Origin: Mesorhizobium sp. AR10
Lineage (GTDB): Bacteria; Pseudomonadota; Alphaproteobacteria; Rhizobiales; Rhizobiaceae
Assembly (NCBI RefSeq): GCF_024746795.1
Contig: NZ_CP080524.1
Location: forward strand, 62,001 to 126,000
DNA: 64,000 nucleotides
Reading direction: 5' to 3'
Part shown: positions 9,601 to 18,413 of the stretch, one piece after another
Layout of the letters: each line of letters begins with the position of its first letter
Position numbering within the stretch: the first letter of the stretch is position 1
The notes under the pieces: generated by a model
Database searches by the model: none
Told to the model about the DNA's origin: nothing
What the model saw: only the letters and a program-made list of their open reading frames with translations
Translations under genes and position numbers: made by a program

Positions 9601-12129
9601 CGGTATGTCGACGCCGAACATTCGCAGGCATTCGAGTGCCGTGCGGATCGCCGGAGCGTAGTTGCCTTGCCTCAATTGAAGAAGCATGCGCAAACGACAA
9701 ACCTCAGCATGATCGATCTTAGATCGCGCCTTTATGAGTAGCTCCTCCACGAGTCCCGCTGCCTCCTCCAGGTTCGAGCTAAGGATCTCGCATTCCGCCC
9801 GTTCCAGGAACAGGTTCAACGTCAAGTCATAGGATCTTTGCCACCCGTCGTCCGACAGAACGGCGATGCCGGCTGCGAGGTAGGTGGAGGCCGCAGCATA
9901 AGCGGTCGAAGCTTTCGCCTTGCGCCCTGCAACAAAATTGAGTTCGGCCGCGCGCACCTTCTCGGGCCACTCGGAAATGAGCGCTGAGCCCAGGTTCAGC
10001 TGGTTGACGAGGTCGTAGATCTTCTCCGCGATCCTCTCCTGCAGGGTCTCCGCGATAAGGAGGCGTGCGATCCGCAGATGGAGTTCGGCGCGACCTTCCG
10101 GCGGAATGAGCGCATAGGCGGCTTCCTGAACTCGATCATGAAAGAACCAGTAGCTTCCCTCGCGGGGGATGGCGGCTCCGGCGTGGATCGCCTCACGAAA
10201 ACTTGCATGCATCGCTTCGTCAGATTCGCTGCATAGCTTTGACAAGGTCGCGAAGTCAGCGTGATTACCCAGGCAGGCGAGCACTTTCAACGCTTCTTGT
10301 GCCTCCGGAGCAAGACGGCGCAACCTCCCGATCACCAGGTCCGCCGGATTGTCGCTGAACCCCTTGTCGACGATAGCGTCCAAACCCCACGTCCACGACC
10401 GCGAGTGCGTATCGAACTTGACGAGCCGTTCTTCGGCTAGGCTGGTGAGGAACTGCCCGGCGAAAAAGGGATTGCCGCCGCTTCTCTTGTGCACCAGCTC
10501 AGCGAACGGGCGCATCTCGTCGGAAGCACGCCGCATGGTGTCGCACAGCAATTGGTTAATGTCGTCGACTGAGAGCGGGCCGAGGATGATCTGGTCGACT
10601 CTCGCACCGGCTTGGCGCAGGTCCCCCAGCTTGAGCATCAACGGATGTGCCGAGTCGATCTCATTGTCGCGATACGCGCCGATTACCAACAGGTGCCGCG
10701 TGTCGGGATGGAGGAGGAGATATTCGATGAGTGTCAGCGTCGCCGGATCGAGCCATTGCAGGTCATCGACGAAAATGACGAGCGGATGTTCCGCCCTCGC
10801 GCATACGCCGACGAACCGCTGAAATACGGTCTGAAACCGCAGTTGGGCGTCGACTGGCGAGAGGACTGCCACGGTCGGCTGTGGGCCGATTAGTCGAACG
10901 AGGTTGGGAATGAGGTCGGTCAGCAGACGGCCCTGGTTCCCGACAGCCTCCCTGATCGCGTCTCGCCAGCGGGCGATGTCGTCCGCGTGGCCGTTCAACA
11001 GCTGTTGAATCAGTCCCTGAAACGCCTGAGCCAGGGTCGCATGGGGGGTATCGCGTAGGCGCTGATCGAATTTTCCGGAAATGAAGATGCCGCAAGGCAG
11101 TACGATGACCTTGTGCAACTCGTTGACGACCGACGACTTGCCGATGCCAGAGTAGCCGGAGACCAGAACGAGCTCCGAACCGCCATGCTTCACGACGCGG
11201 TCGAAGGCAGCGAGCAGGGTGGCGATCTCGCCCTCGCGTCCGTAGAGTTTCTCCGGGATCATCAGCCGGCCCGACGCGTCTTGCAGACCAAGCGGAAACG
11301 GGTCGATCCGTCCGAACGACTCCCAGGCAGTCAGGCACTTGCGGAGATCCGCCTCGACGCCTGCTGCGGTCTGGTAGCGCTCCTCGGCTGTCTTTGCGAG
11401 AAGCTTCATGACGATCATCGAGAGTGGAGCCGGCATCGCGCTTGCAAGCTCGCTTGGCGGGACGGGCTCTCGCGCGATGTGACAGTGGATCAACTCGATT
11501 GGGTCAGCGGCGGTGAAGGGGAGCTGCCCGGTCAACATTTCGTAGAAGGTTACACCCAGGGCATAGAGATCGCTGCGGGAGTCCACCGAGCGGTTCATCC
11601 GGCCGGTCTGTTCCGGCGCCATGTAGGCGAGCGTGCCGGCGATCACCTCGGGAGGCGTGGGTGGCTGATGCTCGCGCGGCTGACGTGAGGCGATGCCGAA
11701 GCCAGTGAGCCAGACGCCGCCACTTGCGACGTCCACCAGGATGTTGGCCGGCTTGAGGTTCTTGTGGATCAGCCCGCGTAAATGCACCTGGCCGACTGCA
11801 GCCGCGAGCGGGATCGCGATGCGCACGAACTGCAGCAGATCCATCGGCTGGCCGAGCAGTTGATCGAGGGGCTGGCCGCCGGGGTCCGCGAGCACCAACG
11901 CTATGCGGCCGTCGTGACGGGACAAGTCTAGCGGCCGGACAGCCCAGTCGGCATCTAGCTCGCCCTTGAGCTCATGTTCATGTTCGAGCTGCTTGAGAGA
12001 CTCACGCGCGGAGTATTCCCCGATGGGCGCGACCAGCAGGATCGGGTCCAAGCCGTCGCCGCAGCCGCGGGAGAGTGTGAACTCGCCTCCCCGCAACGCC
12101 GAGAATACATAGCCCGAAAGCTCCGTCAC
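6673..12129 (-). CDS. Giant hybrid sensor: kinase-like domain, AAA/STAND ATPase, GAF, PAS, histidine kinase
   Basis: 1818 residues. A eukaryotic-type kinase-like domain fills ~1-275, but the catalytic loop reads 'HKNLKPAN' (Asp replaced by Asn, ~121), the DFG motif is 'GFG' (~145) and no clear beta-3 Lys is seen. An AAA/STAND ATPase follows with Walker A 'GYSGIGKSS' (~323) and Walker B 'VIFVDDLQWLD'. A long helical repeat region (~640-1270), a GAF domain (~1290-1440), PAS (~1460-1575), HisKA with 'SITHEVKQP' (~1600) and HATPase ending 'GLGMGLSICRSI' complete it. Related trifunctional sensors are known in proteobacteria and cyanobacteria. It should be cytoplasmic, since no membrane span is evident. 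No response regulator is adjacent. Confidence 0.93.
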   Translation of the reverse strand: MTELSGYVFSALRGGEFTLSRGCGDGLDPILLVAPIGEYSARESLKQLEHEHELKGELDADWAVRPLDLSRHDGRIALVLADPGGQPLDQLLGQPMDLLQFVRIAIPLAAAVGQVHLRGLIHKNLKPANILVDVASGGVWLTGFGIASRQPREHQPPTPPEVIAGTLAYMAPEQTGRMNRSVDSRSDLYALGVTFYEMLTGQLPFTAADPIELIHCHIAREPVPPSELASAMPAPLSMIVMKLLAKTAEERYQTAAGVEADLRKCLTAWESFGRIDPFPLGLQDASGRLMIPEKLYGREGEIATLLAAFDRVVKHGGSELVLVSGYSGIGKSSVVNELHKVIVLPCGIFISGKFDQRLRDTPHATLAQAFQGLIQQLLNGHADDIARWRDAIREAVGNQGRLLTDLIPNLVRLIGPQPTVAVLSPVDAQLRFQTVFQRFVGVCARAEHPLVIFVDDLQWLDPATLTLIEYLLLHPDTRHLLVIGAYRDNEIDSAHPLMLKLGDLRQAGARVDQIILGPLSVDDINQLLCDTMRRASDEMRPFAELVHKRSGGNPFFAGQFLTSLAEERLVKFDTHSRSWTWGLDAIVDKGFSDNPADLVIGRLRRLAPEAQEALKVLACLGNHADFATLSKLCSESDEAMHASFREAIHAGAAIPREGSYWFFHDRVQEAAYALIPPEGRAELHLRIARLLIAETLQERIAEKIYDLVNQLNLGSALISEWPEKVRAAELNFVAGRKAKASTAYAAASTYLAAGIAVLSDDGWQRSYDLTLNLFLERAECEILSSNLEEAAGLVEELLIKARSKIDHAEVCRLRMLLQLRQGNYAPAIRTALECLRMFGVDIPDSPTPEQMREVYEEMCRTLGERPIESMVDLPMMDDPEMRAVMKLFSGLGNLAYHVDLDLYQMISCWMVKLTCRYGTSEYAAIGYGAVAIVLGPTFHRFADGESFARLAVAVAERYEFTAQKAGAHFLMQMAVLWTRPIEDALTCLEAAIRSVGETGEMVYACFNRQHRLTDLMARGDPLDQVWLESAGALDFVRKYKFGQLVILSIQGFVQSLRGGVGSGAPLDEAALEARVVRGGVPLVACFHWILQLQRQFLLGNAERALEFAAKAEPILWSARLNLQSMDYCFYHSLAMAAVFEAASPERRAELRKDLIEHLASFQRWAESSPATFAHKHVLISAEWARLEGRDIEAMRLYEQAVRSAAERGFLQDQALASELAARFYRVRGLEKVADTYLDEARDCYARWGALAKVTQLDQSHPRVRLQTPLAPRPTIETPVEQFDLATVIKMSQAVAGEIVLEKLIERLMVIAVEHAGADRSLLILPHGDQYHIEAEARSGRDGIRVRLLGTPVTPSELPVLILEQVIRTQGQVIMDDACGANAFAEDEYIGRKLARSLLCLPLLKQAELIGVLYLENCLASHVFTPARIAVLKLLASQAAIALENARLYSDVAEREAKIRRLVDANIIGIFISSRKGEIIEANDAFLKMVGYDREDLAAGNMRWTDLTPPEWRNRTASALERMDTTGAVQPYESEYVREDGSRVPVLIGSAAFDEQRDQGVAFVLDLTERKRAEQAFREVQMELAHANRVATMGQLSASITHEVKQPIAAARNNACAALIFMDKNPPDLGEVREALGCVVGDADRAADIIDRMRDHIKKVPPRKECWDINAGIREVIELTRGESVKNGISMQADLADGLPLIEGDRVQLQQVILNLIVNAVEAMSGASDETRELLVSSRKADPGGVLVGVRDSGPGLAPETLEHVFEAFYTTKPGGLGMGLSICRSIIDAHGGKLWASRNAGPGATFHVALPSHPEVRS

Positions 12130-12184
12130 AACGGCCTCCTGTCAGCCCCCTTTGGCGCCGGTCCCGGAACCGGCGCCTTCAAGA

Positions 12185-12262
12185 TCAGGCCGTGATGAAG
12201 GCCAACAGATCGGGATTGATGACGTCCGCATGGGTGGTGCACATGCCGTGCGGACATCGATC
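12185..12262 (-). pseudogene. 3' stub of a chloroperoxidase-like alpha/beta hydrolase
   Basis: The minus-strand frame reads 'CPHGMCTTHADVINPDLLAF', ending ITA and stop. This is the C-terminal end of non-heme chloroperoxidase-like hydrolases, including the catalytic His. The intact relative at 19227-20216 ends '[20 protein letters not shown]'. Only about 25 codons remain, fused to the truncated oxidoreductase beside it. DNA divergence from the intact gene is large, so this is a stub of a homologue rather than a recent copy. Confidence 0.65.
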
Positions 12263-13074
12263 CCGTAAGGTCTACCTTTAGCGTGTCAACACCCAAGAGC
12301 CGGCTTTCGTTGTGATAGAAATCGAGCAGATCGAAGCTCACCTCCCGCTGGCCAGTCGAAGCAATTTCGATCAGCCTGCCCAGGTGAGCGAGGCTGTTGA
12401 CGGCGCTACGGAACATGATGCCGCCAACGAGATCGAACACGACATCGGCGCCCTTGCCGTCGATGGCTACGCGAACCTCGGCCGCCAAGTCAGCCACATC
12501 GATGATCAGCTTCTCCGCGATGGTATGGATCGGCGCGTCCGGATGCGGCGTGCGCTTATCGGCGCCAATCGCGCGCGCGCCAATTCGCCGGGCGATTTGG
12601 GCTGCTGCACTTCCGACACCGCCCCCGGCACCGATCAGCAGCGCGATTTCCCCCTCCTTTAGGTCCGCCGCTTCGACGAGACCGCACCAGGCGGCAAGGA
12701 AATTGACGCCCACCGATGCCGCCTGATCAAAGCTGAGCGCGTCGGGCATTCGGCGCAAGCTCCCCACCGGCGCCGCAATCATCTCCGCGTGCGTCCCATC
12801 GCGCGTAAAAGCCCACATCACCGCCAGCGCCCCAAACCTTGGCTCCGATCCATTCGACCGGACCTCGTTCGACCACACCAGCAAAATCCCGTCCCGGAAT
12901 GCGCGGCAGCGTCGTCTGCTTCATAGCCCCCGCGACATTTTTCACGTCATTCGGATTGATCGAAGCCGCTAAAATCCGGACCAATGCGGTGCTCTCATCG
13001 ATGTCCGGTTCGGCCATCTCCGCCAAATCAAGAACCGAGGGGTCGCCAAAGGCCTGGAATCGGATAGCATGCAT
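12263..13074 (-). pseudogene. NADPH:quinone oxidoreductase-like MDR enzyme, frameshifted and 3'-truncated
   Basis: From the ATG at 13074 the protein starts 'MHAIRFQAFGDPSVLDLAEM' and runs through 'PGRDFAGVVERG'. The frame breaks in the T-run at 12807-12810; removing one T joins 'GAGGDVGF' to 'TRDGTHAEMIAAP'. The Rossmann motif 'IGAGGGVGSAAAQIA' and 'GKGADVVFDLVGG' follow. Around 12265 the sequence ends at 'LGVDTLKVDLTG' without the family's C-terminus and joins the hydrolase stub. No zinc-binding cysteines are seen, which fits zinc-free quinone reductases. If the T-run is a sequencing error, the gene is still truncated. Confidence 0.75.
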
Positions 13075-13180
13075 GGCTGCCCTTTTATCTCGCCAGCTTT
13101 GCGTTCTCGCTGAGCAGTCTGCCGGCGAGACTCTGTTCAATCGCAGGGATAGCATTCGTGTTGATGAACGGCTCCGTAGA

Positions 13181-13486
13181 TCAGACGGCCCAACAACTGC
13201 AGCCGAGTGCACCGAAAAAAACCTCGAGATCGGACACCGGAGCTTCGAACTCCAGGCGCCAGCATGGTCGTGGCCAAGCAGGCCGCATGCGGATGAACAG
13301 CCACAGGAGGCAATGGCGGTTCTTCGGAGCGAGTGCCGTTGGGCGCCGTCCGTGTCGCCCCAGGCGCCGTAGCCGCGGACCGGTGACCCGTATGGCATCG
13401 CAGGCGGCACATCGCTCTCATCGAGATCACCCGCGCCATAGACCACCTTACCGCCAACAATGGTGAGTTCCGACGTGAGTGGCATT
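13181..13486 (-). pseudogene. C-terminal remnant of an amidohydrolase (YtcJ-like)
   Basis: The upstream part of this minus-strand frame reads 'SELTIVGGKVVYGAGDLDES' and 'AMPYGSPVRGYGAWGD', the beta-strand end of YtcJ-type metal-dependent amidohydrolases. The final residues, including 'FGALGCSCWAV' before the stop at 13181-13183, come in a shifted frame. Only about 100 codons of a ~550-residue enzyme are present, and the metal-binding barrel is absent. It lies directly upstream of the quinone oxidoreductase remnant. Confidence 0.5.
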
Positions 13487-13548
13487 CAACGGCATGTTCT
13501 TCCTTGTCTTCAGCGGATTGGCTTTCGGTGCAGAACACTCACTTGCGC

Positions 13549-14031
13549 TCATCCCTTCTCTCGATCGCGAGTGTCGGGAGGCTCGTTTTCCGTGAGACGC
13601 ACTTGATCACGGCTCGAAATTCTCGGCTTGTAAGAAGCGTCCGCGCTTTTGACGTTTCTCCCAGGATTGCTGAGTGTCAGCACAGAGGCTGCTTCGGCGG
13701 CGACCGAGGATTGGTTGGTCGAAGTGGATGCGCCAAGCGGTGAGCGATGATCGGTCATTCGGCCGTGATGCGCGAAACCGGGCACCGTTTCGATGATCTG
13801 ACGGAGCATGTACCTGGTAAGGAACCAGGAATTCTCGTCACTCGGAATCAGATGCCGCTCATCAAACGGCATACGGCGCACAGTTCCTGATTGAATGTCG
13901 ATCAATTGAGCTCGGACCACAAAATCGCGGCGCGCATGTCTGCTTTCGGCCGCAGAACCTATGTCCGGTTCTGGCGCTACTCGCTCGTTCTGGCAGATGA
14001 GCCCAAACCGCAACTTTCCACCACAGTGCAT
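13549..14031 (-). CDS. Unrecognised ORF, doubtful
   Basis: A 160-residue open frame with a plausible-looking middle ('RRMPFDERHLIPSDENSWFL'). The tail is low-complexity and basic. A different frame just upstream ('NEYNPPDIREFLRDALWW') may belong to the same former gene, suggesting another frameshift. No domain is recognised and no ribosome site stands out. It may be a remnant rather than a gene. The surrounding 13487-14398 contains nothing else I can support except a hairpin. Confidence 0.25.
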   Translation of the reverse strand: MHCGGKLRFGLICQNERVAPEPDIGSAAESRHARRDFVVRAQLIDIQSGTVRRMPFDERHLIPSDENSWFLTRYMLRQIIETVPGFAHHGRMTDHRSPLGASTSTNQSSVAAEAASVLTLSNPGRNVKSADASYKPRISSRDQVRLTENEPPDTRDREKG

Positions 14032-14348
14032 CCCTTAAGAACTCTCTAATGTCTGGCGGGTTGTACTCGTTGACGTTGTGCCTCATTAATTTGAGCCTTG
14101 CTTCCGACGTTGTACTGAGTTCGACAGACGGAGGGCTATCTGGAGTGGAGCGCCGAAGAGGCGACCGTTTGAACTGGACCTGCTCTCGTGGTTTCTGGCG
14201 TAACTGGAAATCCGGTTGCGCCTGTAGAAGGTGTAGGTCGGCTTGCGGACCCTTAGCGGAGGTCGCTTCCGCCAAGCCGAACTCACGCCCATGACCCAAT
14301 GCTGCTGTTCCACGGAACCGCTTTGGAGGTCCAACCCAGCTAGATTGG

Positions 14349-14368
14349 CCCGTTTCTCTCGAAACGGG
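14349..14368 (-). terminator. Hairpin after the cytochrome c gene
   Basis: CCCGTTTC-TCTC-GAAACGGG forms a perfect 8-bp stem with a 4-nt loop, about 30 bp beyond the stop of the minus-strand cytochrome gene. There is no clear U-tract, so termination efficiency is uncertain. It would close the three-gene hydroxylase operon. Confidence 0.5.
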
Positions 14369-14398
14369 GCCATCACCGTTGAAGATAAGCCTGTTATC

Positions 14399-15700
14399 TT
14401 ATCGCGCTTGCGCCACGTCATTTGGCGTGACTTGGCCCTTCTGATTGCCGAAATGCCCGATCATGTAATTCGCCAACGCCGCAATTTCGGTATCCGAATA
14501 TGCCTGCGCAAAGGCAGGCATAGCGGTTGTCGCGGTTCCCTCGGGATCGGAACTCCCCTGGAGGACGACACGGACTAGGTTCGAACCTGAAGGGTCGTTC
14601 ACCGCGTGAGAGCCAAGCAGCGCAGCGCGAGGATTGTTTTGACCGCTACCGTCCCAGCCATGGCAGCTCGCACAGGCACCCTCAAAGATTTTTTCACCGA
14701 GGCCGCCGCTTCCCTGCTCGCTTGGCGTCCAGGGTTGGGACGTTTGGGCAGCTGGCACGACAGAACTCACCACGGCGCCCTCATAACTGCTTGGTTGAGC
14801 GGGAACTGTCCTGAGATACGAAACGATCGCGTCGATATCAGATCGGGGCAGCTTGCTAAGACTCAAGTCGATCGCCTGACGCATTGCTCCTGCAGCGGGA
14901 CCGTGGTCATCGGTATGCCCGGTCGAAATATAGGATGCGATGGCATCGTCAGACCAACGGCCGATACCACTCGTCTTATCTGACGTAATGTTCCACGCCT
15001 TCCAACCGTCGACTTCGCCGCCGGACAGCGCCTCTCCCTGTTTTCGCTGGAACAACAAGCCACGGGGGGTGTGGCATTCACCGCAATGCGCCAAAGCTTC
15101 GACTAGGTACGCACCATTGTTCCACTCTGCGCTCTTTCTGTCGTCGACCTTGAACTGTCCCCACGGCACGAACAGAAGTTTCCAGCCTCTCACCGCCCAG
15201 CGCTGGTTAAACGGGAAAGACAAATCGCTGGCGCGAGACCTATTGGAAACTGGTTTGAGCTTTCCCAGGTATGCCTTGATTGCCAGGATGTCGTCCGTCG
15301 AAAGCAGGGCATACGAGGTGTAAGGAAAAGCTGGGTAAAGATCTTCTCCGTGCTTCCCGACGCCAGAGCGAACTGCTCTTACAAACTCGGCGTCACTCCA
15401 AGAGCCAATCCCGGTATCGTTGTCGGGTGTAATGTTGGGTGAGTAAATCGTCCCGAACGGCAATTTGAATGCCAGCCCACCGGCGAACGGCTGCCCGCCC
15501 GGCCCAGTGTGACACGCTTCACAGTCTGCCGCGATCGTCAGATATCTGCCCCGTGCGATAAGGTCAGCGCCATGTGGCTGCGATGCGCTTGCCTCCACGG
15601 CCGCAAGGTCGTGGGGCCAAAAGAAGAAGGCAGCCACACCTACGGCAGCAACGACTGCTAGAGAACAAACAACGAAAAGGAAGCGCGACAAGTGTCTCAT
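14399..15700 (-). CDS. Triheme cytochrome c, electron acceptor of the molybdenum hydroxylase
   Basis: 433 residues with an N-terminal hydrophobic segment (~8-28, 'FLFVVCSLAVVAAVGVAAFF') acting as signal or anchor. Three heme-binding motifs are present: CEACH (~59), CGECH (~205) and CASCH (~342). This is the layout of the cytochrome c subunits of periplasmic alcohol/aldehyde dehydrogenases. Its start overlaps the stop of the large hydroxylase subunit by 4 bp, so translation is coupled. It should carry electrons from the hydroxylase to the respiratory chain on the periplasmic side. Confidence 0.92.
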   Translation of the reverse strand: MRHLSRFLFVVCSLAVVAAVGVAAFFFWPHDLAAVEASASQPHGADLIARGRYLTIAADCEACHTGPGGQPFAGGLAFKLPFGTIYSPNITPDNDTGIGSWSDAEFVRAVRSGVGKHGEDLYPAFPYTSYALLSTDDILAIKAYLGKLKPVSNRSRASDLSFPFNQRWAVRGWKLLFVPWGQFKVDDRKSAEWNNGAYLVEALAHCGECHTPRGLLFQRKQGEALSGGEVDGWKAWNITSDKTSGIGRWSDDAIASYISTGHTDDHGPAAGAMRQAIDLSLSKLPRSDIDAIVSYLRTVPAQPSSYEGAVVSSVVPAAQTSQPWTPSEQGSGGLGEKIFEGACASCHGWDGSGQNNPRAALLGSHAVNDPSGSNLVRVVLQGSSDPEGTATTAMPAFAQAYSDTEIAALANYMIGHFGNQKGQVTPNDVAQAR

Positions 15701-17964
15701 TGTGCCGCCTGCCCTTCCCGTTCCGATACCGACATCGCTATGGTGTCAGGGACGCGGTTCCCAATCCCTTTCTCTGCCAGCAGAGCGCGATTTACCGGGA
15801 GTGACCTAAGACGGACGCCGGTTGCCGCAAAGATAGCGTTCGTCAGAGCAGCTGGGGCAGACACCGTTCCCACTTCCCCGAGGCCGCCAGGGCTTTCGAC
15901 ACTTGGGATGACGAAAACCTCGAACGGAGGTACCTCATTCATACGTATCTGCCGATAGTCATGGAAGTTGCTTTGCTGGACGCGCCCATTTTCAAAGGTG
16001 ATGCCATTGTGCAGCGCTGCGGACAGTCCGAAGATCGTTCCGCCCTGCAACTGAGCGACGATACCGTCGGGATTGATCGGTACGCCGCAGTCGACAGCGA
16101 TCGTAGCTTTTTTTAGAAAGACCTCACCGTGCCGGTCGACCTCAACTTCCACAACGAGTGCGGCGAACGTCGAAAAACTGTGATGAAGCGAGACGCCTCG
16201 CCCGCACCTCGGGGGCAAAGGCTTACCCCACTCCGACGCCTCTGCAACTTTGTCGAGGACCGCCCTGGCGCGAGCGTTTCCCCTGAGCATTGCGCGGCGG
16301 TAAGGGATTGGGTCTTGTCCTGCAGCGAGCGCCAGCTCGTCGATGAAGCTCTCGATGACGAAAACATTGTGCCCCTCGCCAACACCTCGCCACCAGTTCA
16401 GATCCACCGGGCTGTCTTGGCGCACCCATTCCCACTTCGCCGAAGGGATTGCGTAGGGCATGTCCATCGATCCGACGAGGGAATCTGGGTCCAATTTTCC
16501 GTCGGGCCACGGCTTGCGGTCGTAGTAGGTGCGAACTGTCGAACAGGTAGTGCGATGATGGAAGGCTGCCGGAAGGCGAGTTTCCTTGTCGAGCGTGGCA
16601 ACGACCTTGTCGTAGTAAGCAGGACGATAGCGGTCATGCATGGTGTCCTGCTCTCGCGTCCATATGATCTTTACTGGGTAGTTGGCCAACTTCCCGAATC
16701 GAGCGGCCTGCTGGATGGTGTCGACCGCCAGTCTTCGTCCGAAGCCTCCGCCGATCAAATGCGGATGAACAGCCACTTTCTCCAGCGGCAGGCCGATGAT
16801 TTCAGCGGCCACCATGCGGGCGATCTCAGGAACCTGCGTGCTGACCCAAATGTCACAGGCATCCGGACGGCAATGGATCGTGGTATTGATCGGCTCCATC
16901 GCCGCGTGGGCCAGATAGGGAAGCTCGTAAGTCGCTTCGATGCGAATGCCGCTTGCCAGCACGTCGTCTGGGTTCCCGACAACTTTTCCGACGATTGGAG
17001 CTGTGGTGGCGGTCCTTAGTCCGTTCCAGAGATCATCGGACGACATCGAAACGTTCGGGCCGTCGTTCCACTCGACAACGAGGGCGTCCAAGCCCTTCTT
17101 AGCAGCCCAATAATTTTCTGCGACGACCGCAACTGCATCTTCAATGCGAAGAACATCCACGACACCAGGAGAGGCCAGCGCTTGACTCTCATCAACCGAT
17201 TTCACCGAGCCGCCGATGGTCGGACAGATCGTGATTGCGGCGTACCGCATTCCCTCGGCGACGAAGTCGATGCCGAACTTGGCTGCTCCAACGACTTTTT
17301 CCGGCGTGTCGACGCGCTTCAGGGGCTTTCCGATGACTTTGAAGTCCTCCGGTTGCTTGAGTGGAACATCGTCGGGTACTTTTTGAGTTCTAGCCGCCAG
17401 TGCCAATGAAGCGTAGGTCGCCGTCCTGCCGCTCTTCGTATGGGAGACAACGGCTCGGGCCGCTATGCACTCCGAGGCTGGAACCTGCCACTGCTCAGCG
17501 GCAGCATTTATGAGCATAACGCGGGCAGCGGCCCCTGCTGTGCGCAGGGGGCTATAGAATGCGCGAACGGATGTCGATCCGCCCGTGATTTGGCCCTTCA
17601 GGATCGCCTGATTGTAGGCCGTCGGATCGGCTGGAGCCAGCGCTACTTCCACCTGATCCAGTCCGACCTCAAGTTCCTCAGCCAGCATCATCGCTTCGGT
17701 AGTAGTAATACCCTGCCCCATCTCCGCGCTCGGGACCACGAGAACAATTCGACCGTCAGGAGAGATGCGGATAAAACCATCGGGCACGAAGCCTTCGAAG
17801 CCAGTAGCGGCCGCATCTAATGCGCCACTTCTTCCAAGGTCAGCTGCAGGAACAACGGCACGTGCCGGACTCGCCATTGCGAATCCTAGGACCAATGCTC
17901 CACCAGCCAAAAAATTCCGCCGACTGACTGCAGAGGGGCTCTTTTCGTCAAGGACAGCGAACAT
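15697..17964 (-). CDS. Molybdopterin-binding subunit of an aldehyde/isoquinoline-type oxidoreductase
   Basis: 755 residues from the ATG at 17964, 5 bp after the iron-sulfur subunit. An N-terminal twin-arginine motif 'SRRNFL' (~14-19) followed by a hydrophobic stretch indicates Tat export. Cofactor motifs include 'GGGFGRR' (~406) and the catalytic Glu in 'GLGEVGTV' (~695). The subunit layout without an FAD protein matches the IorAB/Ald group. These enzymes hydroxylate N-heterocycles or oxidise aldehydes using water as the oxygen source. The cytochrome c downstream replaces the FAD subunit as electron outlet. The substrate cannot be told. Confidence 0.92.
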   Translation of the reverse strand: MFAVLDEKSPSAVSRRNFLAGGALVLGFAMASPARAVVPAADLGRSGALDAAATGFEGFVPDGFIRISPDGRIVLVVPSAEMGQGITTTEAMMLAEELEVGLDQVEVALAPADPTAYNQAILKGQITGGSTSVRAFYSPLRTAGAAARVMLINAAAEQWQVPASECIAARAVVSHTKSGRTATYASLALAARTQKVPDDVPLKQPEDFKVIGKPLKRVDTPEKVVGAAKFGIDFVAEGMRYAAITICPTIGGSVKSVDESQALASPGVVDVLRIEDAVAVVAENYWAAKKGLDALVVEWNDGPNVSMSSDDLWNGLRTATTAPIVGKVVGNPDDVLASGIRIEATYELPYLAHAAMEPINTTIHCRPDACDIWVSTQVPEIARMVAAEIIGLPLEKVAVHPHLIGGGFGRRLAVDTIQQAARFGKLANYPVKIIWTREQDTMHDRYRPAYYDKVVATLDKETRLPAAFHHRTTCSTVRTYYDRKPWPDGKLDPDSLVGSMDMPYAIPSAKWEWVRQDSPVDLNWWRGVGEGHNVFVIESFIDELALAAGQDPIPYRRAMLRGNARARAVLDKVAEASEWGKPLPPRCGRGVSLHHSFSTFAALVVEVEVDRHGEVFLKKATIAVDCGVPINPDGIVAQLQGGTIFGLSAALHNGITFENGRVQQSNFHDYRQIRMNEVPPFEVFVIPSVESPGGLGEVGTVSAPAALTNAIFAATGVRLRSLPVNRALLAEKGIGNRVPDTIAMSVSEREGQAAQ

Positions 17965-17969
17965 GGCGA

Positions 17970-18413
17970 CTATGCTTCCTTGATCGCTTGGCGAATACGC
18001 GGATACGTGCAGCAACGACAGATGTTGCCTGACATCGCGGCGTCGATAGCCTCATCATCAGGTCTCGGGTTGCGGGCAAGCAACGCCGAGGCCGCCATGA
18101 TCTGACCGCACTGACAGTAGCCGCATTGAACAACCTCAACGGCTAGCCAGGCCTTTTGAATGCGCCTGCCTTCTTCCGTTTCGCCGATCCCTTCAATCGT
18201 CGTTATGTTGCCGCGCAGTTCGCCGATCGGCAGCATGCATGACCGAATTGGCTTCCCGTCCAAATGCACGGTGCAAGCTCCGCATTGCCCAATACCGCAT
18301 CCAAACTTGGTGCCCGTCATGCCCAGCAGGTCGCGCAACGCCCAAAGCAACGGCATGTCGGACGGCCCGTCGAGCTGCACGCTTTTTCCGTTCACAGTCG
18401 CCGAAATTGCCAT
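17970..18413 (-). CDS. [2Fe-2S] subunit of the molybdenum hydroxylase
   Basis: 147 residues from the ATG at 18413, the usual size for the IorA/CoxS family. The plant-ferredoxin cluster ligands are in '[15 protein letters not shown]' followed by a Cys near 60. The second cluster is in 'CGYCQCGQ' and the C-terminal 'CRCC'. It has no signal peptide of its own and is probably carried out with the Tat-signalled large subunit. It is the first gene of the operon; a longer frame to 18473 is less likely. Confidence 0.92.
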   Translation of the reverse strand: MAISATVNGKSVQLDGPSDMPLLWALRDLLGMTGTKFGCGIGQCGACTVHLDGKPIRSCMLPIGELRGNITTIEGIGETEEGRRIQKAWLAVEVVQCGYCQCGQIMAASALLARNPRPDDEAIDAAMSGNICRCCTYPRIRQAIKEA

